Origin: Kosakonia quasisacchari
Lineage (GTDB): Bacteria > Pseudomonadota > Gammaproteobacteria > Enterobacterales > Enterobacteriaceae
Assembly: GCF_004331415.1 (NCBI RefSeq)
Contig: NZ_SJOP01000011.1
Location: forward strand, 62,001-126,000
Direction: 5' to 3'
DNA: 64,000 nucleotides
Part shown: in pieces, positions 53,856 to 61,557 of the stretch
Layout of the letters: each line of letters starts with the position of its first letter
Numbering within the stretch: the first letter of the stretch is position 1
Notes under the pieces: generated by a model
The model's input: only the letters and a program-made list of their open reading frames with translations
Databases searched by the model: none
What the model was told of the DNA's origin: nothing
Position numbers and translations under genes: made by a program

Positions 53856-55262
53856 TTAATTCATCATCTGGCGAATTAACTCACCCAGTTGTATTGCCGC
53901 CCGCTCCTCTTTATCGCCCCAGGCCCATGCGCAATTAAAACGGAAAAATGAACGCCAGTTATCGGATGTCGAAAACATTTTTCCCGGCGCAATGCTGATA
54001 TGGTGCGCCAACGCCCGCTGGCTCAGTTCACCCGCATCAAGCCCGGCGGGCAACTCCAGCCATAAGAAATAGCCGCTCTCATTACGATAGATTTTCACTT
54101 CCGGCGGCAGATGGCGCAGCAGCGCCTGCCAGGCCAGATGTTTGCGCTCGGCAAGCTGTCGGCGCAGGCGGCGCAAATGGGCGTCGTAGTGATGCGTCGA
54201 TAAGTAATCGACCAGCGCCAACTGGAGCGGTGAACTGGTGGATAAAGTGCTCATCAGTTGCAATTGCTGGATACGGCGAGCGTGACGACCGGCAGCAACC
54301 CACCCGACGCGAAACCCGGCGACCAGACATTTAGAAAATGAGGAGCAGTGCAACGTCATGTCTTGCGTGTCCCAGGCTTTAGCCGGTAACGGCTGTTCGC
54401 GCCCGTAGTAAAGCTCGCTGTAAACATCATCTTCAATCAGCGTGACGTTGTGTTGTGCCAGCAGCGCGACCAGTTGGATCTTTTTCTCAGCGCTTAATGT
54501 AAACCCGAGCGGGTTCTGCGCATTGGTCATCAGCCAGCAGGCTTTTACCGGATAGTCAGTTAATGCCTGCGCCAGCGCATCAAGATCGATGCCCTCTTTT
54601 ACATCGGTCGGCACTGACAGCGCTTTTAACTTCAGCCGCTCCAGCGCCTGCAACGCGCCGTAAAAACAGGGGCTTTCAATAATCACCCAGTCACCCGGCT
54701 CTGTTACCGCCTGCAAACTGAGGTTCAACGCTTCCAGCGCGCCCGCGGTGATAACAATTTCATCCGGTGAAATGTTCATCCCCTGGCGGGCATAGCGTTT
54801 AGCAATAGCGTGGCGCAGTTGACTGTTCCCTGGCGGCAGGTTTTCTATAACGCTCATGGCGGTGGCGCTTTTGCTCACCTTTGCCAGCGAACGGTTAAGC
54901 TGTGGCATCGGGAACAGTTTTGGGTCGGGAAAGGCGGAACCAAACGGCAGTACCGAGGCATCGCAGCTGGCCTGTAACACGTCAAAAATGTAGGTATTGA
55001 TGTCCACCGCTTCGTCACGCGTTATCCTCGCCGCCGGGGTGCGCGGTAAGCCGGGCGCTGGCGCAACAAAATAGCCGGACTGCGGTCGGGCAATCACCCG
55101 TCCCTGGCTTTCCAGCAACTGATAAGCATGACCGACGGTCATAAAACTGAGCCCACTGCTGGTCACCTGCTCGCGCAGCGACGGCAGCTTCTCTCCAGGC
55201 CGCCAGACGCCAAGCTCAATTTGTTCCGCGATTTGCTGCGCCAGGCGCTGGTATTTTTTCAT
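53856..55262 (-). CDS. ydcR: YdcR, MocR-type PLP regulator
   Basis: Regulator of 468 residues: an N-terminal GntR winged helix (about 1-70, KLPSLREQVTSSGLSFMTVG) is joined to an aminotransferase-fold domain. The PLP lysine is Lys311 in SSFSKCL and the pyrophosphate-binding part includes NAQNPLG. By position it should govern ydcSTUV-patD, and binding of PLP or a PLP-adduct would be the signal. It also faces the cytochrome genes across a spacer with a strong palindrome. Matches E. coli YdcR in position and form. Confidence 0.9.
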   Translation of the reverse strand: MKKYQRLAQQIAEQIELGVWRPGEKLPSLREQVTSSGLSFMTVGHAYQLLESQGRVIARPQSGYFVAPAPGLPRTPAARITRDEAVDINTYIFDVLQASCDASVLPFGSAFPDPKLFPMPQLNRSLAKVSKSATAMSVIENLPPGNSQLRHAIAKRYARQGMNISPDEIVITAGALEALNLSLQAVTEPGDWVIIESPCFYGALQALERLKLKALSVPTDVKEGIDLDALAQALTDYPVKACWLMTNAQNPLGFTLSAEKKIQLVALLAQHNVTLIEDDVYSELYYGREQPLPAKAWDTQDMTLHCSSFSKCLVAGFRVGWVAAGRHARRIQQLQLMSTLSTSSPLQLALVDYLSTHHYDAHLRRLRRQLAERKHLAWQALLRHLPPEVKIYRNESGYFLWLELPAGLDAGELSQRALAHHISIAPGKMFSTSDNWRSFFRFNCAWAWGDKEERAAIQLGELIRQMMN

Positions 55263-55332
55263 GATTTTTCACGTGTTAACAAAACGTCTACATCATGGCA
55301 CGCAGGGCGCCATCTTGCTATATCAGTTTATG

Positions 55333-55361
55333 CATAACAGCGCGTTATGCGCACTGTTATG
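55333..55361. promoter_or_regulatory. Inverted repeat between ydcR and cioA
   Basis: Perfect eight-base arms CATAACAG and CTGTTATG around CGCGTTATGCGCA, itself self-complementary. A further copy of CTGTTAT lies at 55421-55427. It could be a MocR-type operator or control cioAB. Confidence 0.5.
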
Positions 55362-55511
55362 GTTATCGGCTCCCGCTTCGTCTGGACTAATCCGCAACCT
55401 GCCATACCCTTTGTAGGGAACTGTTATACGAAAATTCCCTGTATCTGTTTCTGCAAGTTCAGGCTTGTGCTCATTAATATTGACACCACAACATTGACAT
55501 TGGGGTTGTGC

Positions 55512-56912
55512 ATGTTTGGTTTAGACGCGTTTTACCTGGCGAGAATACAGTTCGCCTTCACGGTTTCTTTTCATATTATTTTTCCGGCAATCACTATTGG
55601 CCTTGCCAGTTACCTTGCAGTTCTGGAAGGTTTGTGGCTAAAAACCCGCAACCCGGACTGGCGCACGCTGTACCATTTTTGGTCGAAGATCTTCGCCGTT
55701 AACTTCGGTATGGGGGTGGTTTCCGGGCTGGTGATGGCGTACCAGTTCGGTACCAACTGGAGCGGTTTTTCCCAGTTTGCCGGCAGCATTACCGGGCCAT
55801 TACTGACTTATGAGGTGTTGACCGCCTTCTTCCTCGAAGCGGGTTTTCTCGGCGTGATGCTGTTTGGCTGGAACAAAGTCGGCCCTGGCCTGCACTTTTT
55901 CGCCACTTGTATGGTCGCGCTGGGCACCATTATGTCCACCTTCTGGATCCTCGCATCCAATAGCTGGATGCACACGCCGCAAGGCTTTATCGTCGAAAAT
56001 GGTCAGGTGGTTCCGGTCGACTGGTTTAAGGTGATTTTTAACCCTTCCTTCCCGTACCGGCTGATGCACATGACCATTGCGGCATTCCTTAGCAGTGCGT
56101 TGTTTGTCGGCGCATCTGCTGCCTGGCATCTGTTACGCGGGAATAACACGCCTGCGATCCGCAAGATGTTTTCTATGGCGATGTGGATGGCGCTGGTTGT
56201 TGCGCCGATTCAGGCGATGGTCGGTGATATGCACGGGCTGAATACGCTTGAACATCAACCGGCAAAAATTGCTGCTATTGAAGGCCACTGGGAGAATCCG
56301 CCAGGTGAAGCGACGCCGCTGCTGCTGTTTGGTCTCCCGGATATGGAGCAGGAGCGCACGCGTTATGCCGTGGAGATCCCGGCGCTGGGAAGCCTGATCC
56401 TGACGCACAGCCTGGATAAGCAAGTGCCGGCACTGAAAGAGTTCCCGAAAGATCAGCGCCCCTATTCACCGATTGTCTTCTGGTCGTTTCGCATTATGGT
56501 CGGGCTGGGTGTGCTGATGATTGCGCTGGGTGTCGCCGCGCTGTGGCTGCGTTTTCGTGACAGGCTCTATCAGTCGCGACCATTTTTACACTTTGCGCTG
56601 TGGATGGGGCCAGCGGGCTTGATTGCCATTCTCGCCGGTTGGGTCACCACGGAAGTGGGTCGCCAACCGTGGGTGGTATATGGTTTGTTGCGCACGGCTG
56701 ATGCGGTTTCCGCCCATGGCAACTTGCAAATGAGCCTCAGTTTGCTGGCGTTCTTTGTTGTCTACTGTTCCGTTTTTGGTGTGGGTTACAGCTATATGGT
56801 GCGGCTGATCACCAAAGGGCCACAGGAGCGTGATGAGCGCGCCACGCAAGGTACTCCGGCACGACCGCTGTCTGCGGCGGGCGAACATCTCCAGGCGGAT
56901 GAGGATAAATAA
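55512..56912 (+). CDS. cioA: Cyanide-insensitive-type bd oxidase subunit I (CioA)
   Basis: Subunit I of a cytochrome bd-type quinol oxidase, 466 residues, nine helices. It starts MFGLDAFYLARIQFAFTVSF with heme b595 ligand His near residue 20. GRQPW in EVGRQPWVVYGLLRTADAVS is the bd signature. The quinol loop is short, as in CioA enzymes, and unlike the 520-residue E. coli CydA. It lowers oxygen tension without pumping protons. The true start was set at the MFGLD ATG; an upstream extension of 55 codons has no family match. It overlaps cioB by one base. Confidence 0.9.
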   Translation: MFGLDAFYLARIQFAFTVSFHIIFPAITIGLASYLAVLEGLWLKTRNPDWRTLYHFWSKIFAVNFGMGVVSGLVMAYQFGTNWSGFSQFAGSITGPLLTYEVLTAFFLEAGFLGVMLFGWNKVGPGLHFFATCMVALGTIMSTFWILASNSWMHTPQGFIVENGQVVPVDWFKVIFNPSFPYRLMHMTIAAFLSSALFVGASAAWHLLRGNNTPAIRKMFSMAMWMALVVAPIQAMVGDMHGLNTLEHQPAKIAAIEGHWENPPGEATPLLLFGLPDMEQERTRYAVEIPALGSLILTHSLDKQVPALKEFPKDQRPYSPIVFWSFRIMVGLGVLMIALGVAALWLRFRDRLYQSRPFLHFALWMGPAGLIAILAGWVTTEVGRQPWVVYGLLRTADAVSAHGNLQMSLSLLAFFVVYCSVFGVGYSYMVRLITKGPQERDERATQGTPARPLSAAGEHLQADEDK

Positions 56913-57922
56913 TGGGCATCGATCTTTCGTTAATCTGGTTTGTCATTATCGTCTTTGCCACCTTGATGTATATCGTGATGGACGGTTTTGACCTTGGTAT
57001 CGGCATCCTGTTTCCGGTCACGCGCGACGCGCACGATCGTGATGTGATGGTCAACACTGTGGCTCCGGTGTGGGATGGCAACGAAACCTGGCTGGTGCTT
57101 GGCGGCGCGGGCTTGTTCGGCGCGTTTCCGCTGGCGTATGCGGTGATTGTCGATGCGCTGACCATTCCGCTAACGTTAATGCTAATTGGGCTTATTTTCC
57201 GCGGTGTGGCCTTTGAATTTCGCTTCAAAGCCACCCCTGCGCACCGGCCGTTCTGGGACAAAGCGTTTCTCTCCGGCTCGCTGCTTGCCACCTTTACACA
57301 AGGTGTGGTGGTGGGCGCGGTGCTCAACGGTTTTCCGGTGACCGGTCGTACGTTTAGCGGCGGTGCGCTCGACTGGCTGACACCGTTTAATCTGTTTTGC
57401 GGCGTCGGGCTGGTCATCGCCTATGCTTTGCTTGGCGCAAGCTGGCTGGTGATGAAAAGCGAGGAGCCGCTGCAGGGAAAAATGCGTAAAGCCGCGAGAA
57501 AACTGTTGCTGGCGATGTTAGTGGTGATTGCCGTGATTAGCCTCTGGACGCCGCTGGCGCATTCAGCGATTGCCGATCGCTGGTTCAGCCTGCCGAATCT
57601 CTATTTCTTCTCGCCAGTGCCGCTGTTGGTCGTCGTGCTGAGTGTCTGGTTATGGCGCAGCCTCGGCAATCCGGACTCCCACACATTGCCGTTTGTGCAG
57701 ACACTGGGGCTGATTTTCCTCGGGTTTAGCGGCCTTGGCATCAGTATCTGGCCGCACATTATTCCGCCGGATATCACGTTGTGGCAGGCCGCTGCACCAC
57801 CGCAAAGCCAGGGCTTTATGTTGGTCGGCGCCCTGCTGATTATCCCGATTATTCTGGTTTATACCTTGTGGAGCTACTACGTGTTTCGCGGCAAGGTGCA
57901 ACATGGCGAGGGGTATCATTGA
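56912..57922 (+). CDS. cioB: Cyanide-insensitive-type bd oxidase subunit II (CioB)
   Basis: Subunit II, 336 residues, about eight helices. It begins MGIDLSLIWFVIIVFATLMY and has DGFDLGIGILFP and WDGNETWLVLGGAGLFGAFP, the classic CydB signatures. It assembles with CioA. Overlaps on both sides (ATG within the cioA stop; stop TGA shared with the next ATG) show one tight operon. Confidence 0.93.
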   Translation: MGIDLSLIWFVIIVFATLMYIVMDGFDLGIGILFPVTRDAHDRDVMVNTVAPVWDGNETWLVLGGAGLFGAFPLAYAVIVDALTIPLTLMLIGLIFRGVAFEFRFKATPAHRPFWDKAFLSGSLLATFTQGVVVGAVLNGFPVTGRTFSGGALDWLTPFNLFCGVGLVIAYALLGASWLVMKSEEPLQGKMRKAARKLLLAMLVVIAVISLWTPLAHSAIADRWFSLPNLYFFSPVPLLVVVLSVWLWRSLGNPDSHTLPFVQTLGLIFLGFSGLGISIWPHIIPPDITLWQAAAPPQSQGFMLVGALLIIPIILVYTLWSYYVFRGKVQHGEGYH

Positions 57923-58050
57923 TGAAACACGCCTTCTTTAACCGCCTGATGTGGATGCTTTTAATCTGGGGAGGCAGCGTGCTGGCACTGTTTGCAGTCA
58001 GTATGGTGTTCCGGCTTCTGATGTCGGCGGCGGGGTTTAAATCGCACTAA
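57922..58050 (+). CDS. DUF2474-type small subunit of the bd oxidase
   Basis: Peptide of 42 residues: MKHAFFNRLMWMLLIWGGSV with one membrane helix, ending in FKSH. It overlaps the cioB stop (TGATG). This place and the MW-L-W-SV-L-F pattern fit the DUF2474 family found after cioAB, comparable to CydX of E. coli. It probably stabilises the oxidase. Confidence 0.82.
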   Translation: MKHAFFNRLMWMLLIWGGSVLALFAVSMVFRLLMSAAGFKSH

Positions 58051-58067
58051 TTGGCCATTCGCAACGG

Positions 58068-58112
58068 ACGATCCTGGCTAGAAATTTCCGGGATCGTTCA
58101 CTACGCTTTTTG
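58068..58112 (+). terminator. Probable terminator of the cio operon
   Basis: Ten-base stem ACGATCCTGG/CCGGGATCGT with one G-T pair, then TCACTACGCTTTTTG. The T-run is a little distant from the stem. Confidence 0.55.
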
Positions 58113-58163
58113 TTGTCCAATTTGCTTTAGAGCTGCTATTTTTCATGCGTTTAGGGAGAAATA

Positions 58164-58625
58164 ATGATTAACCTCGTTCAGACGCCTTACAACCTCCGAT
58201 CGGGTTACCCGATTGTCCGCCGTACGCTGGAAGACAAAAAGAAGCTGGTTAAGCAAGAGGGTTTTGGCCCGGAATCGTGCTGCGCCACCGTCGAATACAC
58301 GCTGCGCGGTAATTCCCGCTATGCGTTTGGCAATAGCCAAATGCGTATTGAGATGCCACCGGATATTTACACCAACAATTGGGTGAAATTGCATGGCGAA
58401 ATGGCGGCGCTGATTGCCGCGATACGACGCATTGAGAAATCGGGCAATGGCGATGAACAGTTGCCGATCACCAGCGTTTATATCGAATTACGCCCCTGCG
58501 AAGCCAACTGCATGCAGGCCCTGCAAAATATCCTTCCTGATAACACCACCGTTTATTTTTCCTTTCTGCACCCCGATCAGGTTGATGAGTGGAAACAAAG
58601 CGCCCGCGCGCTTTGTGCTGCGTAG
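58164..58625 (+). CDS. Stand-alone deaminase-fold protein (putative)
   Basis: Protein of 153 residues. It has the signature of zinc-dependent cytidine/nucleic-acid deaminases: H77-G-E79 in KLHGEMAALIAAIRR and P111-C-E-A-N-C116 in YIELRPCEANCMQAL, each at the start of a predicted helix, with a strand VYFSF after. The spacing (C-x3-C; 31 residues from Glu to Pro) is a little loose compared with free nucleoside deaminases. It resembles the toxin-deaminase branch in layout, but no export signal or immunity gene is visible. The start follows AGGGAGAA. The substrate is unknown. Confidence 0.6.
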   Translation: MINLVQTPYNLRSGYPIVRRTLEDKKKLVKQEGFGPESCCATVEYTLRGNSRYAFGNSQMRIEMPPDIYTNNWVKLHGEMAALIAAIRRIEKSGNGDEQLPITSVYIELRPCEANCMQALQNILPDNTTVYFSFLHPDQVDEWKQSARALCAA

Positions 58626-58677
58626 CACGGACAGAGACGCCAATGTTCTCTATAAGCGTCTCTGGTCGTATACGGCG

Positions 58678-59358
58678 TTACCCGTGCATCACCACACTTT
58701 GCTCAACAGGAATGCGCGGCATGCGTGTTTTCGCAGACGGCGCAGACAGATCGGCATAACCAAACGAGATGCCGAACAGCAGACGATAATCATCAGAAAC
58801 GCCCAGTTCGGCGCGGATTAAATCGGCGTGAAAACCCAGTAAGGTTTGCGGAATACCGGCAAAACCGCGCGCAGTTAGCGATAGCAAAAAGCTCTGGGCG
58901 TACATACCAATGTCGGAGGCAACGCGGATATTGTCGCCAAAGGACGGCATAAACAGGAACGCTGCGTGTGGTGCGTTAAAAAATTGATAATTACGCAGAT
59001 AAGCCTCTTTACGCCGCGCTTTATCTTCACGCGCAACGCCAATCGCATCGTAATAGATTCGCGCTTGCTCATGAGCGCGCTCGAAATAGTCGCCGTGAAA
59101 ATCGTCATAGGAAAAGGTGAAATCCGGCGTCTGGTGCCCTTCTAGATCGTTTTCCGTCATCCTTTTTCCAAGACGATTTTTCGTTTCACCGGACACCACA
59201 TGCACATGCCACGGCTGCGTGTTGCAGTTAGACGGCGAAAATTGCGCATCCTGCAATACGTCCTGAATTTGCTCGTCCGTTAACGGCGTGGGTAGAAATG
59301 CGCGGGCGGAAAAGCGCTGGCGGACGGTTTCATCGAAAGCTTTCACTACAGTGCTCAT
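58678..59358 (-). CDS. Nitroreductase family protein
   Basis: FMN-dependent reductase of 226 residues. It opens MSTVVKAFDETVRQRFSARA, where the R-R-S-x-R FMN phosphate loop lies, with SPSNCNTQPWHVHVVSG next and GIPQTLLGFHADLIRAELG late. It reduces nitroaromatics or quinones with NAD(P)H. The start was set at MSTVV after GGAGAAGAATC. It is divergent from a LysR gene across 96 bp, which probably regulates it. Confidence 0.88.
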   Translation of the reverse strand: MSTVVKAFDETVRQRFSARAFLPTPLTDEQIQDVLQDAQFSPSNCNTQPWHVHVVSGETKNRLGKRMTENDLEGHQTPDFTFSYDDFHGDYFERAHEQARIYYDAIGVAREDKARRKEAYLRNYQFFNAPHAAFLFMPSFGDNIRVASDIGMYAQSFLLSLTARGFAGIPQTLLGFHADLIRAELGVSDDYRLLFGISFGYADLSAPSAKTRMPRIPVEQSVVMHG

Positions 59359-59454
59359 GATTCTTCTCCGTATTAAGTGTTCGCGTAGCTTAGCGATGTA
59401 ACCTGTTCGCAAAAACACTACAATGCGCCATGGACCTTTGCAGATTACGCACAG

Positions 59455-60405
59455 ATGAAGAAGCTCAGTCAAATTAGTGCCCGCTCAATGCAGCTGTTTC
59501 TCGCCATTGTTCGCGAGGGCAACTTATCCGAAGTCGCCCGTAACGAAGGCCTGGCGGCATCATCCTTATCCCGCGTGGTTCAACAACTGGAGCAGGCGCT
59601 GGAAACCCAGTTGTTGTATCGCAACACGCGCGCGGTGATTGCCACTGAGGCGGGTCATATCTATGCCGACACGTTTCGCGCCATGTTACAGCAGCTTGCG
59701 GACGCGCAAACCCAGGTGGACGAGCGCCGGGATGAGCCTGGCGGGCGCATTCGCATTAATGCCCCGACCTCGTTTGGCCTGCGCCATATTGGCCCAAAGA
59801 TCAGTGAGTTGAGCGAGCGTTATCCGCGTCTGCACATCGAACTAAACCTGAACGATGACTATATCGACCCGTTTGCCGACGGCACTGATCTGCTGCTGCG
59901 TATCGCAGCGCTGCAAGATTCCGAGCTGCATGGTCGGCTGATTGCGCATCAGCAGTGCCATTTGGTGGCGACACCCGCTTATGTGCGCCGTTATGGCCAA
60001 CCGAACACGCCGGAGGAGTTGCAGTCGCACCGGTTACTGGCGTATCGCGGGAAAAGCGGTTTACAGCGCTGGCGTTTTCAGCGAGGAGAGAAATCCTGCC
60101 AGTTTTCGCCGCAGGCCAAAATCGTTTCGGATAACGCGGAATTGCTGTTACAGGCAGCACTAAGTGATGGGGGAATATTACTTTTTCCGGACTGGCAAGT
60201 CGGTGAAATGCTAAACCGCAACGAGCTTGTGGCGCTCATGCCCGATTTCACCGCCAGTTATTCGGCAATGCAGCAGTCGCTCTGGTTGCTCTACCCTGGC
60301 GGGAAATATCCGTCACTTAACACGCGCACTGTGATTGATTTTTTACTGGCGAGTTTCGGCTCACCGCCCTACTGGCGCTATCTTCCACCGCGCCGCCAGG
60401 AATAA
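59455..60405 (+). CDS. LysR-family regulator
   Basis: Regulator of 316 residues. The winged HTH (about 20-50, GNLSEVARNEGLAASSLSRV) is followed by a periplasmic-binding-like effector domain with RINAPTSFGLRHIGPKISEL. It belongs to the CrgA/AaeR-like group. It is divergent from the nitroreductase gene, its most likely target. The inducer is unknown. Confidence 0.88.
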   Translation: MKKLSQISARSMQLFLAIVREGNLSEVARNEGLAASSLSRVVQQLEQALETQLLYRNTRAVIATEAGHIYADTFRAMLQQLADAQTQVDERRDEPGGRIRINAPTSFGLRHIGPKISELSERYPRLHIELNLNDDYIDPFADGTDLLLRIAALQDSELHGRLIAHQQCHLVATPAYVRRYGQPNTPEELQSHRLLAYRGKSGLQRWRFQRGEKSCQFSPQAKIVSDNAELLLQAALSDGGILLFPDWQVGEMLNRNELVALMPDFTASYSAMQQSLWLLYPGGKYPSLNTRTVIDFLLASFGSPPYWRYLPPRRQE

Positions 60406-60490
60406 TCCCGAAGGCGTAACGCTCCATAATCCCTTCACTTTTTTATCGTCAAATCGTCGCCACGCAATAGAACGAGTAAGGATGTAAAAG

Positions 60491-60751
60491 ATGAAAAAGA
60501 TTGCACTGGTGTCTGCCATTCTGGCGGTGAGCTTCTCTTCCATGGTGTTTGCCGACGAACGTCCGCCGCTACCGCCGGAACAGTCCCCAAACGGCCAGCA
60601 CCATAAAGGTGATAAAAAACCGATGCACGACGCGCCGCCGCCGAAACACAAGCAGGATAAGCCGCCGCGCCCGGATAATAAACACAACGACAAACACAGC
60701 GGTAAGAAACCGCCACTGCCGGAAGAAAGTCGTCCAGGTGATGACCGCTAA
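60491..60751 (+). CDS. Proline/lysine/histidine-rich exported protein
   Basis: Protein of 86 residues with a clean signal peptide (MKKIALVSAILAVSFSSMVF-A). The mature 65 residues are low-complexity and disordered: repeated PP, HK and DK groups, many His and Lys, no Cys. It could bind metal or polyanions. The start follows GTAAGGATGTAAAAG and an intrinsic terminator follows the gene. In E. coli the spot near rlhA and ydcR has yncJ, another small exported protein, with no clear similarity. Confidence 0.72.
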   Translation: MKKIALVSAILAVSFSSMVFADERPPLPPEQSPNGQHHKGDKKPMHDAPPPKHKQDKPPRPDNKHNDKHSGKKPPLPEESRPGDDR

Positions 60752-60770
60752 TCTATCCTGAAATGCAAAC

Positions 60771-60803
60771 AGGCCTTTCGCCATCACGAAAGGCCTATTT
60801 TTT
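60771..60803 (+). terminator. Intrinsic terminator
   Basis: Ten-base perfect stem AGGCCTTTCG/CGAAAGGCCT, loop CCATCA, then ATTTTTT. Confidence 0.9.
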
Positions 60804-60843
60804 ATCTTGTAGACACGGTTTTTAAGAACGCTTGCTTAAGAGA

Positions 60844-61380
60844 TTACGATCCCATCGCTTTGGATAACCAGGACTTACAGATGCCACGGCGTAAATTCCA
60901 CGGTTTAGCCGGTTTATCTTTATAGCGGTCATACACTTTATCCAGATCGTCCTGGCTGGTGATATTCAAATCTGCCGGAATTTCAACCGCCCCACGGGAG
61001 CTGATTGCCACATAGTGTTTTCCTTTTTCAAGGAAAAATGCGGTCTCATGAATCCACATCCTGCCGCTTGAATTATCTTGTACGATTAATGTCCAGTACT
61101 GATCGCCTTTAAGCCGGCTGGTAAAAAGCCGATCAACAACGCCATCGAGCATATTATTGCTGATGTAAATCATCTCGGCGGAATTAAAGCAGTCACCCTC
61201 TTTGTTATAACGCTGGAAATAAAAAAGCCCCTGATGTGCCTTATTAGCTTGCGTATAGACCACTGTGGCATCGCTGCCGGTATAGGGCTGATAACGCTGC
61301 GTTCCGAGCGGGCCTGGCGTACAGGCAGACAACAAAAATGCACCTGCGACAAGCAAGGCGCCTAACGTAAATTTACGCAT
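60844..61380 (-). CDS. Uncharacterised lipoprotein
   Basis: Protein of 178 residues with a lipobox LLSAC, lipidated Cys20. Residues after Cys are T-P, so it is likely sent to the outer membrane. The mature domain has TVVYTQANKAHQGLFYFQRY and GICKSWLSKAMGS at the end. No family is recognised. It starts after GGAGAGGGA and is a single-gene unit. Confidence 0.72.
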   Translation of the reverse strand: MRKFTLGALLVAGAFLLSACTPGPLGTQRYQPYTGSDATVVYTQANKAHQGLFYFQRYNKEGDCFNSAEMIYISNNMLDGVVDRLFTSRLKGDQYWTLIVQDNSSGRMWIHETAFFLEKGKHYVAISSRGAVEIPADLNITSQDDLDKVYDRYKDKPAKPWNLRRGICKSWLSKAMGS

Positions 61381-61523
61381 TCCCTCTCCATGAATATCAT
61401 CAATAAGCCATTTCTTATTATTTTCGCCCGGCTAGATTAACGTATTACGGTTATTAACGCATGATTGTTCTTACTGCGACGGGATAATTTATGGCTATTC
61501 AGGAGAATTGTTTTAGGGGCAGT

Positions 61524-61553
61524 AAAAAAAACAGGGTGGCATAGTGCCACCCT
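61524..61553 (-). terminator. Intrinsic terminator of rlhA
   Basis: Nine-base stem AGGGTGGCA/TGCCACCCT, loop CTA, then GTTTTTTT on the minus strand, five bases after the rlhA stop. Confidence 0.92.
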
Positions 61554-61557
61554 TTGT

